Positions 1-14,400 of a stretch of DNA of 64,000 nucleotides are shown here, in pieces. Made by a program: the position numbers and the translations under genes. Below the pieces are notes generated by a model. The model was not told the origin of the DNA. It made no database searches and saw nothing but the letters and a program-made list of their open reading frames with translations. Location: NCBI GenBank assembly GCA_037903475.1, contig JBAJFG010000492.1, positions 248,001 to 312,000 of the forward strand. Reading direction: 5' to 3'. Origin of the DNA: Ancylostoma caninum (lineage: Eukaryota > Nematoda > Chromadorea > Rhabditida > Ancylostomatidae). Positions within the stretch are counted from its first letter, which is position 1. The number at the start of each line of letters is the position of its first letter.

Positions 1-94
1 AGCAATATTGGGCACCAGCTCACGGCATGGAGAAGAAATTTCTATGGTGTGGGGCCATTCTTCTGTGTTCCTGGACGATGGATTTTTGGCCATC

Positions 95-277
95 AGACTC
101 ACCCGATCTCAAAACAACTTCACTAGAAGGCTATATCTAAGAATGAATGGATTTAACTACGAAAATATCCCCAGTAGTTCTGCCCGTAATCTAAATCTTA
201 GCTCACTTCTGGAACGGAAAAAAGTCAATGATCTGGTCATGATTCACAAAATACTAACTGTACCTTATCACGGTGGG
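95..277 (+). pseudogene. CR1/Jockey-like non-LTR retrotransposon fragment, C-terminal RT region
   Basis: The plus-strand frame reads SQNNFTRRLYLRMNGFNYEN, then ARNLNLSSLLERKKVNDLVM, then IHKILTV. This matches the pattern after the RT domain in CR1/Jockey-type elements (QRxFTRRLFxR, ERLxxLxLxSLExRRxxxDLxxxxKIxxG). It is cut by the window edge upstream and ends in a stop at about 280. A short inverted-repeat element begins within 10 bp of that stop. Confidence 0.6.
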
Positions 278-283
278 TGATTA

Positions 284-1010
284 TTCATACGAAAAGTAAT
301 TAACGAGGTCGTCTCGCACCTTGCTCACACCTTGTTAAGGGACAGCTGACTTAACTCTAATGATCGACTTGAGCCGATATTTCTATCTTGATGACTCAAT
401 GAGTAACTAGCCAGTTCATTCGCATCCTGACTAGAACATGCTAGACGTAAAAGTTGCCTTATTTTCGCCACAATAACTTATGCACTCATTTTCAGGTTAT
501 CAAAGTTTGATGACGGGCAAAGTACTCTTTTTGATGCATGGTGCTTGACCACAGACTTTTGTAATTCTTGAAACAATTTCCTCGTCCTTCTTTTGGTATC
601 TTCTAGTGGCATTGCCGCTTTTTGTTTCACCTCTTCCAAAGCGGTAAAACGTCTCTATTTTTCCCTTGCCCGAGAATTAGGGAATGAAAAGTGAAAAGGG
701 AAGTTGAAGTGAGGAGCTTTCCATGGAATGCTTGATTGTACATGGAGAACGAAGAAATCTACTCATTCCATAGCAGAAACGCTTTCCAAATTAGGTGCAG
801 GAGTGCTCATAGGTTGCTAATTGATACTGACTGAATGATAAGTTGTTCAGGAAGTCAATATTTAGCAGGATGCTGAAGTATTGGTTAGTCGCATCCAGTA
901 GGCGACAGGAAAGTTCGGAATTATTGAATACATGAGAGGAAAGTTGATAGCACCTAACGGGGTGTGAGCGAGGTGCGAGACGACCACCTCATTAATTTCT
1001 TTCGTATGAA
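284..1010. mobile_element. Non-autonomous DNA element with about 48-bp terminal inverted repeats
   Basis: The left end 284-331 and the right end 961-1010 are inverted copies with few differences. Both carry TTCATACGAAA on the outside and TCGTCTCGCACC and GCTCACACC on the inside. The 0.63-kb interior has no significant ORF. Size and structure fit a MITE; I see no clear target-site duplication. Confidence 0.7.
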
Positions 1011-2972
1011 AGGCCCCTCTCCCCCTGGCAAGCGTCGTTAAGCTATCTTTTGACCTTATGCACCAGTTGCCTGAATGTATTCGACGTTCCGTTAATGCTA
1101 ATTACCAGAATGGAACCCTGATTTCAGTACTGTGTTAGAGATTACAACCCTATCACAGTTCTTGAGAGAGCGATCTGAAGATCTTTTTTTGCTAAAAAAG
1201 GGGACAATGTCATTCAGCTGTAATAGAACTAATGGCGGCTTAATTTGGACGAAGTACTTGTCAAGATGATGTCGATTTGACTAAAAATATTGTTTGAGAT
1301 GGAAGGTGAATTCACTACAGAACTTCGGTCAGATAACTTTTTCTTCTCATCCTCTTGTACATTCTGCATCACCTTGAACACTGTGAGATGACATCATTTA
1401 ATAAGACTTGGTAATAAGAGGATTACTGAGAGGTGTAGTTTTTCTTCAAACTCTCTCATCATTGTCGCTGATCAGCTTTCCCGACCAGTGGGTGGCACAC
1501 CGACGACCACGCTTTTTTCAAGAAACCCAGCAAGTGTGTGGGAAGAAGCTGGCTCAACTCTTTCTCTCCTCGACAGTAACAGTGCCCGATAACGTGCTTC
1601 TTTACGACGTGACTGAAAACACGACCTTTTGGGTAGAGTAGCTAAGGACAGCGTGAGAGTGCCCGAATAAGTTTCAAAGTACTAACATAACGAATGTTTT
1701 CGCGTTATATGGGGTACATTCTTCCGCCGGTAAATGTTCCAGGAGCTGCGACTGATATATGTAGTTAGAATAACGTATCGTCACAACTTGTGAAAGTTAT
1801 AGATTGAGTCTCTTTATAATTGCTCGTTTAGTGTCGTGCTTCTTATGATTTTGCACATTTCAAGTGATAAATTCAGAATAGAGACAGTTTCACTTGCATA
1901 GTTACTTACTATCATCTCCGTAATGCTGTTAATAGGTTGGCCTACACTCTGTAGAAGTGCGAGTGACTCTCAGGTGCCTATCGGTATTGTGGACACGGTA
2001 TGAACCAAAAGGGTATATGGTCCAAACCTTTGGTTACATACAATAATGTTACCACACACAGTTTGTGCCTATACCTCTTGCCTCGTATGGTATACCCTCA
2101 AACCGCCACCATCGCCTTCGGTAGTTCTTACAGGCCCTACCCATGACACTCTTATACCGTCGTTACCCAGGTCAGAGATGCCTCGATGGGCTTTCCAACA
2201 TTCACACCTCGCCACCAGTTTCAACGATAGCGGGCCATATTCGGCAACATAAGGGAAGATCTAGGCTCAACCTGACTCTAGGAATTGTACGGCGAATGCG
2301 ATCGGTAAGGGGTCAATAATGATGGATTCCAATATTCTTGGCCGGAATAGGTTCAATTCTATGTATCTAAGAAATAGAACTGGACACATTCAGTAGCCAA
2401 GACGAGCGAGGAAGTGGACACATCCCAGGGTATGCTGGTTGTGTCCACTAACATCCACGGATGACTCCACCAGCACTCCGAACTCTTCCATATGTCTACC
2501 GTAAGTTCATTATTATGGGTGCCCGATGTGTTCACTAAAGTAGACGAGGCCGCGCCCTCTTTAACTCCCCGATGTGTCATCCAAGGAGCCTTGGTGGAGT
2601 CATCCGTAGTAGAAGGTAGACACAACTAGCATACCCCAGATAGGTTCACTTTCTGAGCCAGATGTGCTACACCGAAGTTTGTGTGGTTGCAAGGCACGAT
2701 TCGCTGGGAGCTCTTTGCATTACTCATTGAAACGAACTACTCTTCGCTTCTTTTTTATCTTTTCTATCTGCGACGAGGAGAAAATAATTCCAACGAAATG
2801 GTTTTCAAGGAGCACAACCACATAATATAATAACACCCATCCCACGGCCCAGGGGTATAGCGACGAACGAGTTCGAGGCAAAGAGATTTTCTCTGAGTTC
2901 ACCTCGGTGTGGCTGTAACACCCTCATAGAGACATAAACACACATTCTATCAAGAATTCACTAGAAAACTTG
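1011..2972. other. No gene recognised
   Basis: Short frames only (at most 88 codons), with no domain motif and no chain of phased exons. Base composition is ordinary for the window. Confidence 0.5.
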
Positions 2973-3080
2973 ACTAGTGGCCTTCTTCACTTTATATTAA
3001 AATGTGAGCAGTGCGGAGGCAAGCAATACCAAGACCCATTTAGCGAGTTGGATGTGAGATGTCCCTCACTGTTACTATAT
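2973..3080. repeat. 108-bp direct repeat, copy 1
   Basis: Identical over 108 bp to 3241-3348, from ACTAGTGGCCTTC to GTTACTATAT. The offset is 268 bp. Confidence 0.9.
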
Positions 3081-3240
3081 ATCTGCACTGGAGAAACAAA
3101 AAAGTCGAAATGTAGTGACCTTTGTGCAAAGAGTACAATTCTAAACCATCAAAAGGAAATCCCTGGGTAAGTAGCAATGGAAGTATTTCAATTTTCTGCG
3201 AGAACTCTGGGCTTGAGTACCTAAAAGAGGCACACCAACT

Positions 3241-3348
3241 ACTAGTGGCCTTCTTCACTTTATATTAAAATGTGAGCAGTGCGGAGGCAAGCAATACCAA
3301 GACCCATTTAGCGAGTTGGATGTGAGATGTCCCTCACTGTTACTATAT
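3241..3348. repeat. 108-bp direct repeat, copy 2
   Basis: Exact copy of 2973-3080. The flanks differ completely, so this is a local segmental duplication or two insertions, not an array. Confidence 0.9.
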
Positions 3349-6300
3349 GGAAACCGTGGCTAGACCGTTCTAGACTTAATGAGTAGCGTGGAACTCATGA
3401 AAAATCCGAATGTTCTCACCGAATAGGTCAAAATGCCGTAGAACATCTTGTGGGAATGAGAAATGTTGTGAACTTGAGCAGGTGTTCAATTTTTACTTCC
3501 TTTTGCATTTTCACTTCCGCAACGTGGTGCCTCCGCATAAATTATCTGCATAGAAAAATCGAATAACTAACAGAAGGGGTAAAATAGAGTAGAAAAATGG
3601 TGAAATGGTAGGAGTAAAATGGTAAGAGCACAACCATAAAGCACAACCTGAAGTTATTCCTTCAGGGCTAGGATTGATGGGCACATAACCGTACTAAGTC
3701 AGGTTAGAAAACCAATTTTCACCTCCTTTTCGTGAACACCAGCTCGGATTACTAGAGTAGAGGAGCTGTCACGTTGAGAATAGGTCTAGGATAAACAACA
3801 CTATTACTATTTATAGCTAAAACTGTTACTACTTACAGTTTATGAGAAGAACGTTACCAATGCTAGTAGACTACTACCTAGGTATTCCAAGTAACTGAGT
3901 ACCTATCAGAAATAGGCACCTATCAGAAATAAACGCGGGATAAATAACTATGTTCAATTGTTAGCCTGATTTTTACTACAGTGATCACTGTGCTTTAGTT
4001 GTGTCTGTACTCTTCAACTCTTGCACTTTGGTTCCAAAGCCTCTTCTCGAGAGAGTTTGGAAGCATCCTGGCACTGCAGTCACTCAATGTGAACGGGATT
4101 CACGTCATGCACGAATTTTGGCATTTCTAGCTTTTTCTAATTGTATTATATGGCCACCTGTGTTTGTCCTTTCTGGCGCTAATGCAGCGCTGTGTCATTA
4201 CCATGAAAGAAGAAAGCAATGGTTCTAAATGTTACGTAGAACTTTAATAAAATATTATATCAATCAAAAATACCTTAACCCCGCAATCAGAGACTGTAGC
4301 GCATACTCTTGCACCTATCCCAATTGTCACAACTTTCTATTAGAAGTTTTGTGAACAAGAGGTGAAGCCAGAGGATTTAAATGTATTATTTTGCTCAACG
4401 TTTAACTCGGACCAGAAACCCATGCATCGTGAGCAACAACCGAGAATTGTGAATTCCTGGCGTAGCTAGATTGCACAACTACCTACGTGGATCTGATGAA
4501 GTGCGGTCAAAATTTACCACTCGTTGTTTGGAATTAATGACCGTAGATGATGATACCTTTAGCAGAAAGTTATTTTCGTACAGTCTCTTGTTCATTAATA
4601 ACAATCATGAAACACTACGGGTGTCCTAACGAGCAATTCGATTTACTAATATGATGATTAATTAGATAAGGCTATCACAGACTCTGCTGCTTTTTTCAAG
4701 ATGTATTGTCCTTTTTAACAATGAATACAATATTTTAATGAGCAGAAATTAGGGCTTTTTGTAGCTGAGCACAGAACGAATAACCTATTTAGCTTCACGA
4801 AAATATCCTGCACGTACTAAGCACACTTTTAATGTAGTAATATTCATTTAGGAAGCTGTTATCTGCGCGAAGATTGCGCTAACTATCCAATTGGCTATTC
4901 AAAGTCGCGAAACAAGAGAGATCGGCAGTATCTATATTTTGAGCTTTTGCCTACCAGTCCAATGCATTCCCAACTCAACCAGTTCGCCATGAGCTCCTTA
5001 CTGTATGAACTCGCATAACTGCACGATAGGAGATCTTAGACACGCCCTATCGAACTTTCCAGAACGATTGAGCGAAAATAATATCCATGTACAAGTTGAC
5101 ACTATGCTAGGCAGTGCTTCCGAATAGAGACACTTCATTCCGATCTTCTGGATTAGAGTACTCTCCTTGTCAACTAAAACAGTAGTATCTTCGTGTGGAA
5201 ATACTTCGCAGAGATTGTTGTTGGTGCTCTCTTATTCTTTTGCTCGTCAGCAGTTCAAAACATGTCGACCAGAAAAGAACGAATTGTAATCAGTTTCAAT
5301 TTAGGTGTATTATAATGGAGGAACGGAGTAAATTTAGCTGCTTACGGAGGTTCCTGATCATCCAGACCTTATCGAGAAAACCGAAGAAATATGCTTCCTG
5401 TTCCCAGTAGCTTTCACTGACGTATCTATTTCTATTATAGAAACTCATTAATATTTTTTTCATATTCTATAATACTTTTTGTGCCATGGGGCAAAAAAAA
5501 AAATTGAGGCATAACTCATGGTGAATCGTACCTTGTATTTGGGAAGGAGCAGAACAGATTACTTCACATTTGAGCAGGCCAGGTTATCTACTCTCTTTCT
5601 CACCAATCGTGCCACTTGGCAGGCTTCCAAGATGAGGTAAGTCTCGCCAGTTGTTATAGGCGAGACATGTTCTGGCACGTTTCCAGTAACTGATAGCGCT
5701 CAATTTTCAAGATTAGACGTGTCTTTTGTAGCTACACGCAAAACATTGAATTGCTCTAATTTTTGGAACAGATAGTATAAATACTACACTGCTTTTATCA
5801 TTGCACTGTTCATTTCAGGTGATTCGCTTTTTACTTAGATCATTTCCTTCCTACCGTTCGAATTGATGTAAATGTGATGGAGCATCCACGTGACAGCTGA
5901 TAACTTGTGAGAGTCATTTTTCTAGGAAAAAATCAAGCTCACTTTACATGAAACAGAGGGTCGTTATTGCCCTGCAATTTCCTCTGTCCTTATTTATTCG
6001 TGATGTGAAATTCGCAAAAAATCGGCACATGATTATTATCAACATTCTTTTACTTGATTCCCCTCATGAGAGATAGCTTCGTACAGTGATGCTGTCTGGC
6101 CACTGTTTACTTCAATTGACCTATTAATTTTTAGTATTTCGTGCGTTTTCTAAATTAGAATGAACCTTCTTTTCTGATGTTCAAAGGTGATAATGAACCT
6201 TCGAAGCTGGGCTTGTGGTGAAGTTTCCGTGCAGCAAGCTCAACTTGCTGGAAAATTCGTCGCCATGCGATCACAGAAGATGAAGAATTCAGTCCGTTCA

Positions 6301-8412
6301 GCGGACGGTGTTACAGTAAATCACGTGCACGAAATATGGTGTAGTTTATATTTAACTATACTGAAGGCAATCACCTATGATGTAGATGACCAGAGTCTAA
6401 AGGAACACCAAGGCACCTATAAGTGCCGATTTTTAGTTTAGAGGAGGGTGGTACAGCACCATCACGCTTGAAGGTTACGGTAATACTGCCTGCTCACCAG
6501 ACTGAACTTTTCATCTTGTCGCGGGCGCGCTACCCACGTCTTGCACAGTCCATTCACGGTCTTCTGCTCATGCTATGGCACAGCAGATCAGGGACGGTTG
6601 TGCACAATTGGAAGCAGTCATCGTTAGCTGCTGCTCCCAATGGTGCACAATGGTGCTGAGGTCGTCTTGCGCAGCTCAGGTGGTTGCGCACAAAGAGGAA
6701 TGGGAGACGAGGAAATGCCGAGTGAAGCTTTTGAGAGACGTTGCCCTCTTGCGAAAGGTGGTGTTTCCGCAAAACTAATAAATAACTCAACCGTGTCTTT
6801 TCCTTGAATCCCATTAAGAATTTTCCTTTCGGATTGCGTGCATACATACATTTCCATGCCGATGTCGTTACTTGTGCTTGTCATTTAAGCTCGAAAATTG
6901 TATAAATATCAGGCCAATTGTATCCTATTCCCATGGATTCTTTTTAATAGGATAATGGCTTGCGTTTTTAGACGGGTTTATGCGTCAGCGCCTAAAAATA
7001 GCGTTTGCGCTAGGCATGTTGAGATTCTGCTTCAGAATCCCTCCTGGAGAACTACTGTGAAATCCGCCTCCGAAACCAACCACTCATGCCCTGATTCTAT
7101 GCCTGTTTCAATGGTGCTTTGTGCATTCCAGCAAAACCTTTGATATGTATATTCTCTACCTCATCCATATGATTACACTTATATAGCTGTAGCACGCCTG
7201 ATATAACTGGTACATCACGCCAGTATCCATCTAGGAATAGTTTGCTAGTAAAAAACAACTATTATTCCTGCTCTGTCAAAAATAGAATCCATCTATAGTG
7301 CTTGTGCTGCACTAGACACCCTCTCAACTTGTTTGCACACAGATCAGATGTGCACTTGTAGTAGTAATTACCAACATTCTATTCATAACCTACTTTTTGT
7401 ACTCTCCATTCAAAGAATATTTCGGTTAAACAAATGTAAGGAGCTATAAGGTAGAGATATCGTAGGAATGCAAATGTTATCACGAAAATTCTGTAGCAAG
7501 CAACACGGTGTTCTTTTCATTGTTCTCAGTAAGTGGTGTAGTTATAACTTATCTCTGTGGATCTATGCATTTACTTGTTAGCCTTCGTTTTGAGCACTAT
7601 CCATGAGCCTTTCTGTGTGGACAGGTTCCTTTGTTGACGGAACTTTACTGCTGTGAAGGCAGTAATGTGAATCGTCAAAGCCTATGAGCTATGCACTAAT
7701 GAATTTGTAGAAATTTCTTGAATCATCTGTGTATATAACTTTTTGCTTCTAGAAACTGACGCTCGGGACCTAAAATCTCCATGTTATTCACGAACTATTC
7801 AATTAAAAGTTATGATAAGGTAAATTTTTTGCTGTGTCGTATTTTGTTCTCTGTTTATTTATTCGACACACTGCCTTCACAGTGTGCCTCAACGTAAAAC
7901 AAAATGTGTAAGTAACACATCAGTGGTAGGCGAAGAGAATTGTAAAATAACGAGATAAGCCCTCCTGCAGTTGGTTACGATAGAGACACCAATATGTTGA
8001 CCAACATGTCCAAGCAGGTCTGCAGGAGTGACTAGAAAAGGAGCAGAAAAACTTGTTATGTGATATGTGCATACCTCGACGTTTCGTCTTCAAATAAGAT
8101 GTACTGTAACGATTGCGATATGTTTGGCAGCCGCAGATCAACCTCATACCATGATTAAGAATTAGTTCAGCTGTATCAAAAAAAGTAGGCTCCTCATAAA
8201 GGCAAGAAAAGTCCCTTTCGCATACGCAAGGATATTGAAGATCTTACTAGGAAGAAAAGAGAATCACAGTAACTTGTGAGAGTTCTGCTCCGCTCTAACA
8301 AATCCTTATACGCAAACTGAACTAGCATTAACCACCAATAAGAACAAGTGACCTCGATATTGGTCGCCAGCAAAAAATTCCGTATTTGTACTCAAATGAT
8401 TGTTTTATTCAG
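3349..8412. other. 5' flank of the receptor gene; no gene recognised
   Basis: Five kilobases with no exon I can support. The missing first exon(s) of the 7TM receptor should lie here. I looked for an ATG-bearing exon ending in phase 0 before a GT donor and found no convincing one. Small frames at 4001-4228, 6187-6441 and 6898-7143 show no known motif. Confidence 0.45.
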
Positions 8413-11400
8413 ACATCAACATACTTGTACGCTATCGAAGGGAGTTTGTTGTTCGGCTTCAACTTTTTCGTTGTTTGTCGCTTCCTATCCAGCAGATATC
8501 ATCGTGCACAAAAAGATAGTGTGTTAATCGTAGGTGCGTTTCAATGGACAGCTTTTTTACTGCAAAGCAATTTATTTATCAAGGAATTATTGTTATCCAA
8601 AAGCAGCACTCATCTAAACCTTCGACTCCAAGTTAAACCGCCAACAGGGACACATATTGTCAGCGCATCACAAATGTTCAACAAACACAAAGAAGCATGA
8701 CATACTTGCAAAAGAATCCGAATCAAATTCGCGAACACAGCTGTCTTGTATGGGCTAGAGCATACTGAACGTACAAACGTAGAAACGCATGTGACATCCG
8801 AATAACGAGATCCACGAATGTCAAACAGAGTGCGCTTACTTGCACGGGAAACAGCATTTCGTGAATTGCTCGTGTGTTTAGCGCCATTTCAGTGTTGGGA
8901 ATGAGTTCTGGGTTTTCCAAAACCCCAAAATCTAACAAAATATCAAACAAGAAGGTTTAGCGGTCGTTTTTAAAGGAGGAACTCATGGAAATTTTCACTT
9001 TTGAAGTAGGCTGTGTACCGTGCAGGGAGTCGCTAAAGAATCATAGCGGTAAGTAGAAAACCAATATTGGCCACTTACCTGCGAAGATATTGTCTTGTAC
9101 ACGGATGTCAAAGGGGACGTTTTGGTGTCTACGCAGGAAAACTCACCCAGGGTCGGTATTTGTGCAGAAGCGCTTGCCTGCAATCGGGGCGATGCCGTAC
9201 TGCTCTCGAGTGTTTTCATCGTGGATGCGGTCTGTGCACGTAATACCAGCCAAGTATCGTAACATCCTCATCTCCTTCTCACTCAGACGGCGCTCTTCTT
9301 CCTTGTTGGCTGGCCAACACGCTGCATCATACATCGTGACGGGTCGAACCACGGCTCGATATACCTTCGACTTGGAGCGAGCTGTGATCTCATTGTCGCA
9401 CAACGCTCCTGCCATCGAGTTAGCGATAACAAAGAAAAAATTATAGAGTGATTGGCTCTGATCAATTTACCTTGGGCTCATTGCTGCCACAGTTTTCCGG
9501 CTACATACTAGTAGGAGATGTTTCTGTAAATGTGTACGTTCCCGTAGAAATTTTCGAATGAAAAATCGTTTCCCTCAATGTTGTGGGCGTTTGCAAGTAC
9601 TACGACTCTAGCATAACACCTTACAATTATGTTATTTGTGAAAGCTGGAAGCTGCCTGCACCAAAAATACGGTGGGGGCTGTGCCATGGAATGCAAAAGA
9701 CGAATGAACTCTCTATAGTTTTTTAGGATGCCTCATCTTCGATACGGTTTTTGGACTCACGTACATGTCCACCGGTATTTACAGGCTTCCACTTCTATAC
9801 TCATACGAATGTATGTTTTTGGTTTTGATGCCTCACCCTTTTTGGTTTTATTCTAAGAGAAGAACACCAGGTTCGGGTAGAAAGTGGTGTCACTAGCATA
9901 AACTCTCCTACGTGGAAAGGTATTCAGATTGAGCGAAATCCCGGTTGTACCGGTGTAGTGGGGGGGGGGGGGGAGGGAAGGGGAAGAACAGTGTCACGTG
10001 ACGACATCCATCACAACGCAAAAAATCCAGAGCAGAAAATTCTGGCCTCTGGCTTCACCGACTGTGTCATTCAATGAGCTGATCAAAAAATTGTTCTCAT
10101 TCTGTAACGTAACACAATTTTCGTGGGGTTGCGCTGACCACATGTATTTTAGAGACAGTAGTGCACCTTTACAGGAAAGTTATGCTATAGGATATTGTTG
10201 TTTGGGCAAAAATGTGATTTTTTTAACGAGGATTTGGGGGGACAGGTTTGCCACTCGCCTAGAAAACGTATTTCAAAAAAAAAAACTACAACTCTACTGT
10301 GCACCAGTTTTAGCATTTTCAGACTTTCCTGCTGTTTCGAAATGGGAGTGTATTGGAACACCAGCGCTATTGTTCATTGTTATAACTCCCACAGCAGGTT
10401 AGCAGCTAGTTGAATATACGAATTATAATAAATAATTAAATAAAATCCTTCACCGATTTACTCTAGTGTTTCAGGAGCCTTTGCTTTAGTAACATCGCTC
10501 GATAGATTTTATTGTGCTATGTTTCCTATAAAGTATCTCAAGCTTAGAACTAGATATGCACTCTTAGTGATGATTGCTCCATATATTATTGCGTCGGCCC
10601 CAATTATCAAAGCAATAGTGGATAGTTATCACTACAGAGTCAAAAATGTGAGAGTTGATTGAGATTTACTTGAATTAAAAGAACCCTTCCTACCTCTTTT
10701 GATGAGCATGCTTTCAAAACACAGGGACGAATTCGTACGAGTTTTGATTTCCAGTTCCTTTTCTACGAATAATTACGAAAGTTTTGGATGGAAGCTCCCT
10801 CTACTCTTGCGCATCACGAGAACAGAAAATATGATAAGAATAAGTATATTTTTTTTCAGGAGCCCATGACGTGTAACCTTAGCAATGCCCTGACGAAGCA
10901 AAATTTCACTATACTTCGTCTTATACGGGTTGTTTTCACACTCTTTTGTGTGGTTGTTTATATCCCTATATCCATTAAGATGTACAAGGTTTGTGTTATC
11001 TGCTATCTTATCTTTTTTGTCGTTAATTGAGTTAAAGGATGTATTCCTGCTATTTTGAAAGCATCAAACCAACGACTTTTATCTTAGAATTGACTCACAA
11101 GGGCTAGATCTATACCCTTACCCTCATTTATATTGTTTTCACTGCCATAACTTTTGTCTGAAGCCATTGTGTTTCTCAACGATTTAAGTGGCGAGCTAAT
11201 TTTGTAGCTCCTGAATAAGACTCTATTTCATCACGTTTTTAATGAGAATGCTTCCAAAAAGCGAGATAGGTACGCAGTGGCTATCGTAAGAGCATGCAGT
11301 ACCATTAATTTCCGTCTCCATTCCTTCTAAAAAAACCGATATCATGGAAAAACCATGAGTACCATTGCAGGTGAGACTTCTTGCACCGCTTGAAGAACCC

Positions 11401-14400
11401 AAGCCAGGAGGCCGTCTCAATTGAAAATGTTAATTTGGCTGTCAAAAATCATACACGACCGCATCTTTCGGAAATCTGTATTGAGATCATTTGTCATCGA
11501 AGGGACCTCACGCAAAATCTGTCTAGACCCAATATATTTCGATACTTCTTCTATCTAGCAGAGGAGAAATCTCGGCAAAGCCTGGGCTCATAGTTTGGAA
11601 ATAGCTGAGCGAAAGTCGTGCACTGATATAGGTACCTCTCTCGCTCCACACTGTAAAAAGTGTCGTTTTTACAGCGACACTCATTCATACACATAAGCTG
11701 TTGACATAGTCCACGTGAAGTATAGCACCCTGTGCGGCTCTGGCTTAGCGATGAAGAATACGAGAGGTACCGCTTCTGAGCGGAACATCACTGACGTCGC
11801 TGCTGTACGGGCCACCGATGATAGACACGTATCAAAAATTTACATCGCCTAAGCGTCGGCGACGCATGGTACCACACTCCGCGTGGAAGGTAACGATTGC
11901 CCTATAACTTCTTGATTAAAACCACACACTGTGATATTCTCATTGGCCATCGAACCAAATAAAGGTGTTGTCGATATGCAGAGGAACTAGTTCTTTACTT
12001 TGTATCCAATTGAAACTATGGCTCTTGTCGGTTCGAAAGGAAAAGTAGAAGTGTCCGAATACTTTGAAAGTGTGCTTCCTGCGAGTAATTGCCGGAAATA
12101 AGCCCAACCCTCATTCAACTTCTTGCAGACACCAGAAGCTAAAAGTTTAAGTATTGCAGAATATTCGTACCCATTATAAAGTCGCCTACTACAACGAGCG
12201 AAATCACAAGAAGCTTCTCCGTATGACTCTTACTATTGCTCTCATCACATCTAACACTATACTCATGTTCACGGTGCCTGATATAATTCTTATCCTAAAT
12301 CCATCATATACTACGAATATCTTCTATTTGATGAATTTAAATAAGGTAAGATCATTGCTCATATTGAGATCCAGTGAGGAAAATAAGGTAAGGATCTGAG
12401 TCATGCGTGTATTTGAAGAGCTACCCTTGGACATGGGTAAGAAAAAGCTACCCTTGAAAAATGGCAATACTTTATAGATATGTCGATGTTGAAAGAGAAA
12501 CATTATGATCAGCAAAGCTCGTACACCTTATGTAGAATTTCAGGGAGAGAGACGCTAAGCTGAAGGACACAACTCTACCATCCTTTTGTACTGGTTTTAG
12601 AAGAGCACTATTTCTCTGCCTTTGTCCTGCCCCTTCCAAAATCGTGGCAGCTGATAACGTTCCCTATCTGATGATTCGTCTTCGCTTCTTAACCATGTGA
12701 CTCCAAGTTGCGGTCACTCTGTCTCAAAGGGATTCTCGGGTAGTGCGCATGAGAACCGCGGTGGGACCTAAACGAATGATGCTATAGGAGCACGCGCGCA
12801 GTCATTTGGGTGAGCTTGTCGAGTATGTCTCACCCTTCCTGCGCTTGCAATATCTGATAATTTTTTTTGAGAGAAATTACATATTACAGTGCCAGTTAAC
12901 CATTCTTGCATCACAAAATATCGCTCATCTGCTCTGCCGCACTGCACCACCTACGCGGTGCGGCAGACCAGCTGTGCTGTGTGGTTGTAGGTAGTTACCG
13001 GTACTGATGTGACCCACACATCTTTGAGCGAAAGCAAAGACACAAAGAAAACGATGGAAGACATAAGAAAAACATTAGCGCCAGCGACGCCTAATAACAA
13101 AAGAGTCTACCTGGTCTGCCGCGCCGCGTAGCTGATGACTTGTCATGTCACTGGGTCTGGTAGTAAACCCTCTGATGTCGTGAACTCTCGGCTGCCAAAA
13201 TGTCGTGACATTCTCGTTCACATTTGTCGCGAGATGTTCGTGAACTTCCTATAATAAAGCGTGTGTTCTCGCTGATGTCGCGACATAGTTGGCAGCTCAG
13301 TTCAATGACATTCTCACGAATGTGGTCGCGATCCACGTTCATAATCTCGTCATGAGGCGCAGACAGCCAAAAGTTGGGGAAAATAGTGTGCGATTCAACT
13401 AGGTGCGATGTCGCGAATCCGAACGGAGTTGGTGGACGTCCGTTCGCCGACAACGGTCAGGCATCGGCACAGGCCCCTGGTCAAGATCAAAACGAAGTTT
13501 CTTTGAAACAGAGCAAATTTACGCAGCTCTCAAGCCTTCGTCCACATCGCTTGTTTTGTCCAGTTGCAAGCTCGACATACAGTTCGATATGAAGACACAA
13601 AATGACTTGACTTCGAGATATCCAAACCATGTTGAGCACCCTTTGACCTTTTGAAAAGATCTGCGAAGTAGATGATAAAAAAGCCGTAAAGAGAATCCAC
13701 AAAAAAGTGATCTTTATGAATTATCGACATGGATATCTTTTTTTCAGCGCATAGGGCAACTAAGTAGCGGCTATGCGGCAAAACAGCAAATACGAGGGTC
13801 CTGTTCATCACTGCTTGATTTGCGTCTCGGCACGAATTTCAAAAAAGGATTTTTGCGAACTGAGGAAAGATTAGAAACACCCGTGAAGTCCAGACTTCCT
13901 AGGATGATTCAAAATTTGCAGTGGAAGAGAAGAGGAGATTGTACTGTAACTCCCTGAAAAACCGCACCAAACTTATGCATCTACCTAGAAATATATGGAG
14001 AGAAGGCTTCAGACCTTCTCGAAGCTCGTCTGTGACAGCTTGACATTCAATGAAAAGCCATAAGCAAAGCTAATTCCACATCCAAATTTGTCATAAAGTG
14101 GATACACGTACTGCTATGGTTTTGCAAAAGGGTTAAGATGAACTGAGATCGAACCCGGCTAGTACAATAGTGCTTTTTATCGGCAATCACGCTAATTGCT
14201 GCGCCATGAGCACATGTTTTTCCTGCTGAAGGGTTCAGCAGAGACACACTGATTCGCTATACGCTCATCGATGTCGCGAGATTCTTGCGACATATGTGCA
14301 GATGTCAACCAGGTGCTAACGCGTTCGCATCTTGGCTGTCGCGACATGGGGGTTTGCTACCGGCCTGGTCGTCTGGTTCCCTGACAGTCCCTGTCCGTTT

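Noticed and set aside
6187..6441. EHQGTYKCRF looks like the DxGxYxC motif of an immunoglobulin domain
   Set aside because: The upstream B-strand Cys and Trp are missing and no neighbouring exon completes a domain.
9960..9973. Poly-G run as a G-quadruplex regulator
   Set aside because: A single homopolymer in an intron; no evidence beyond composition.
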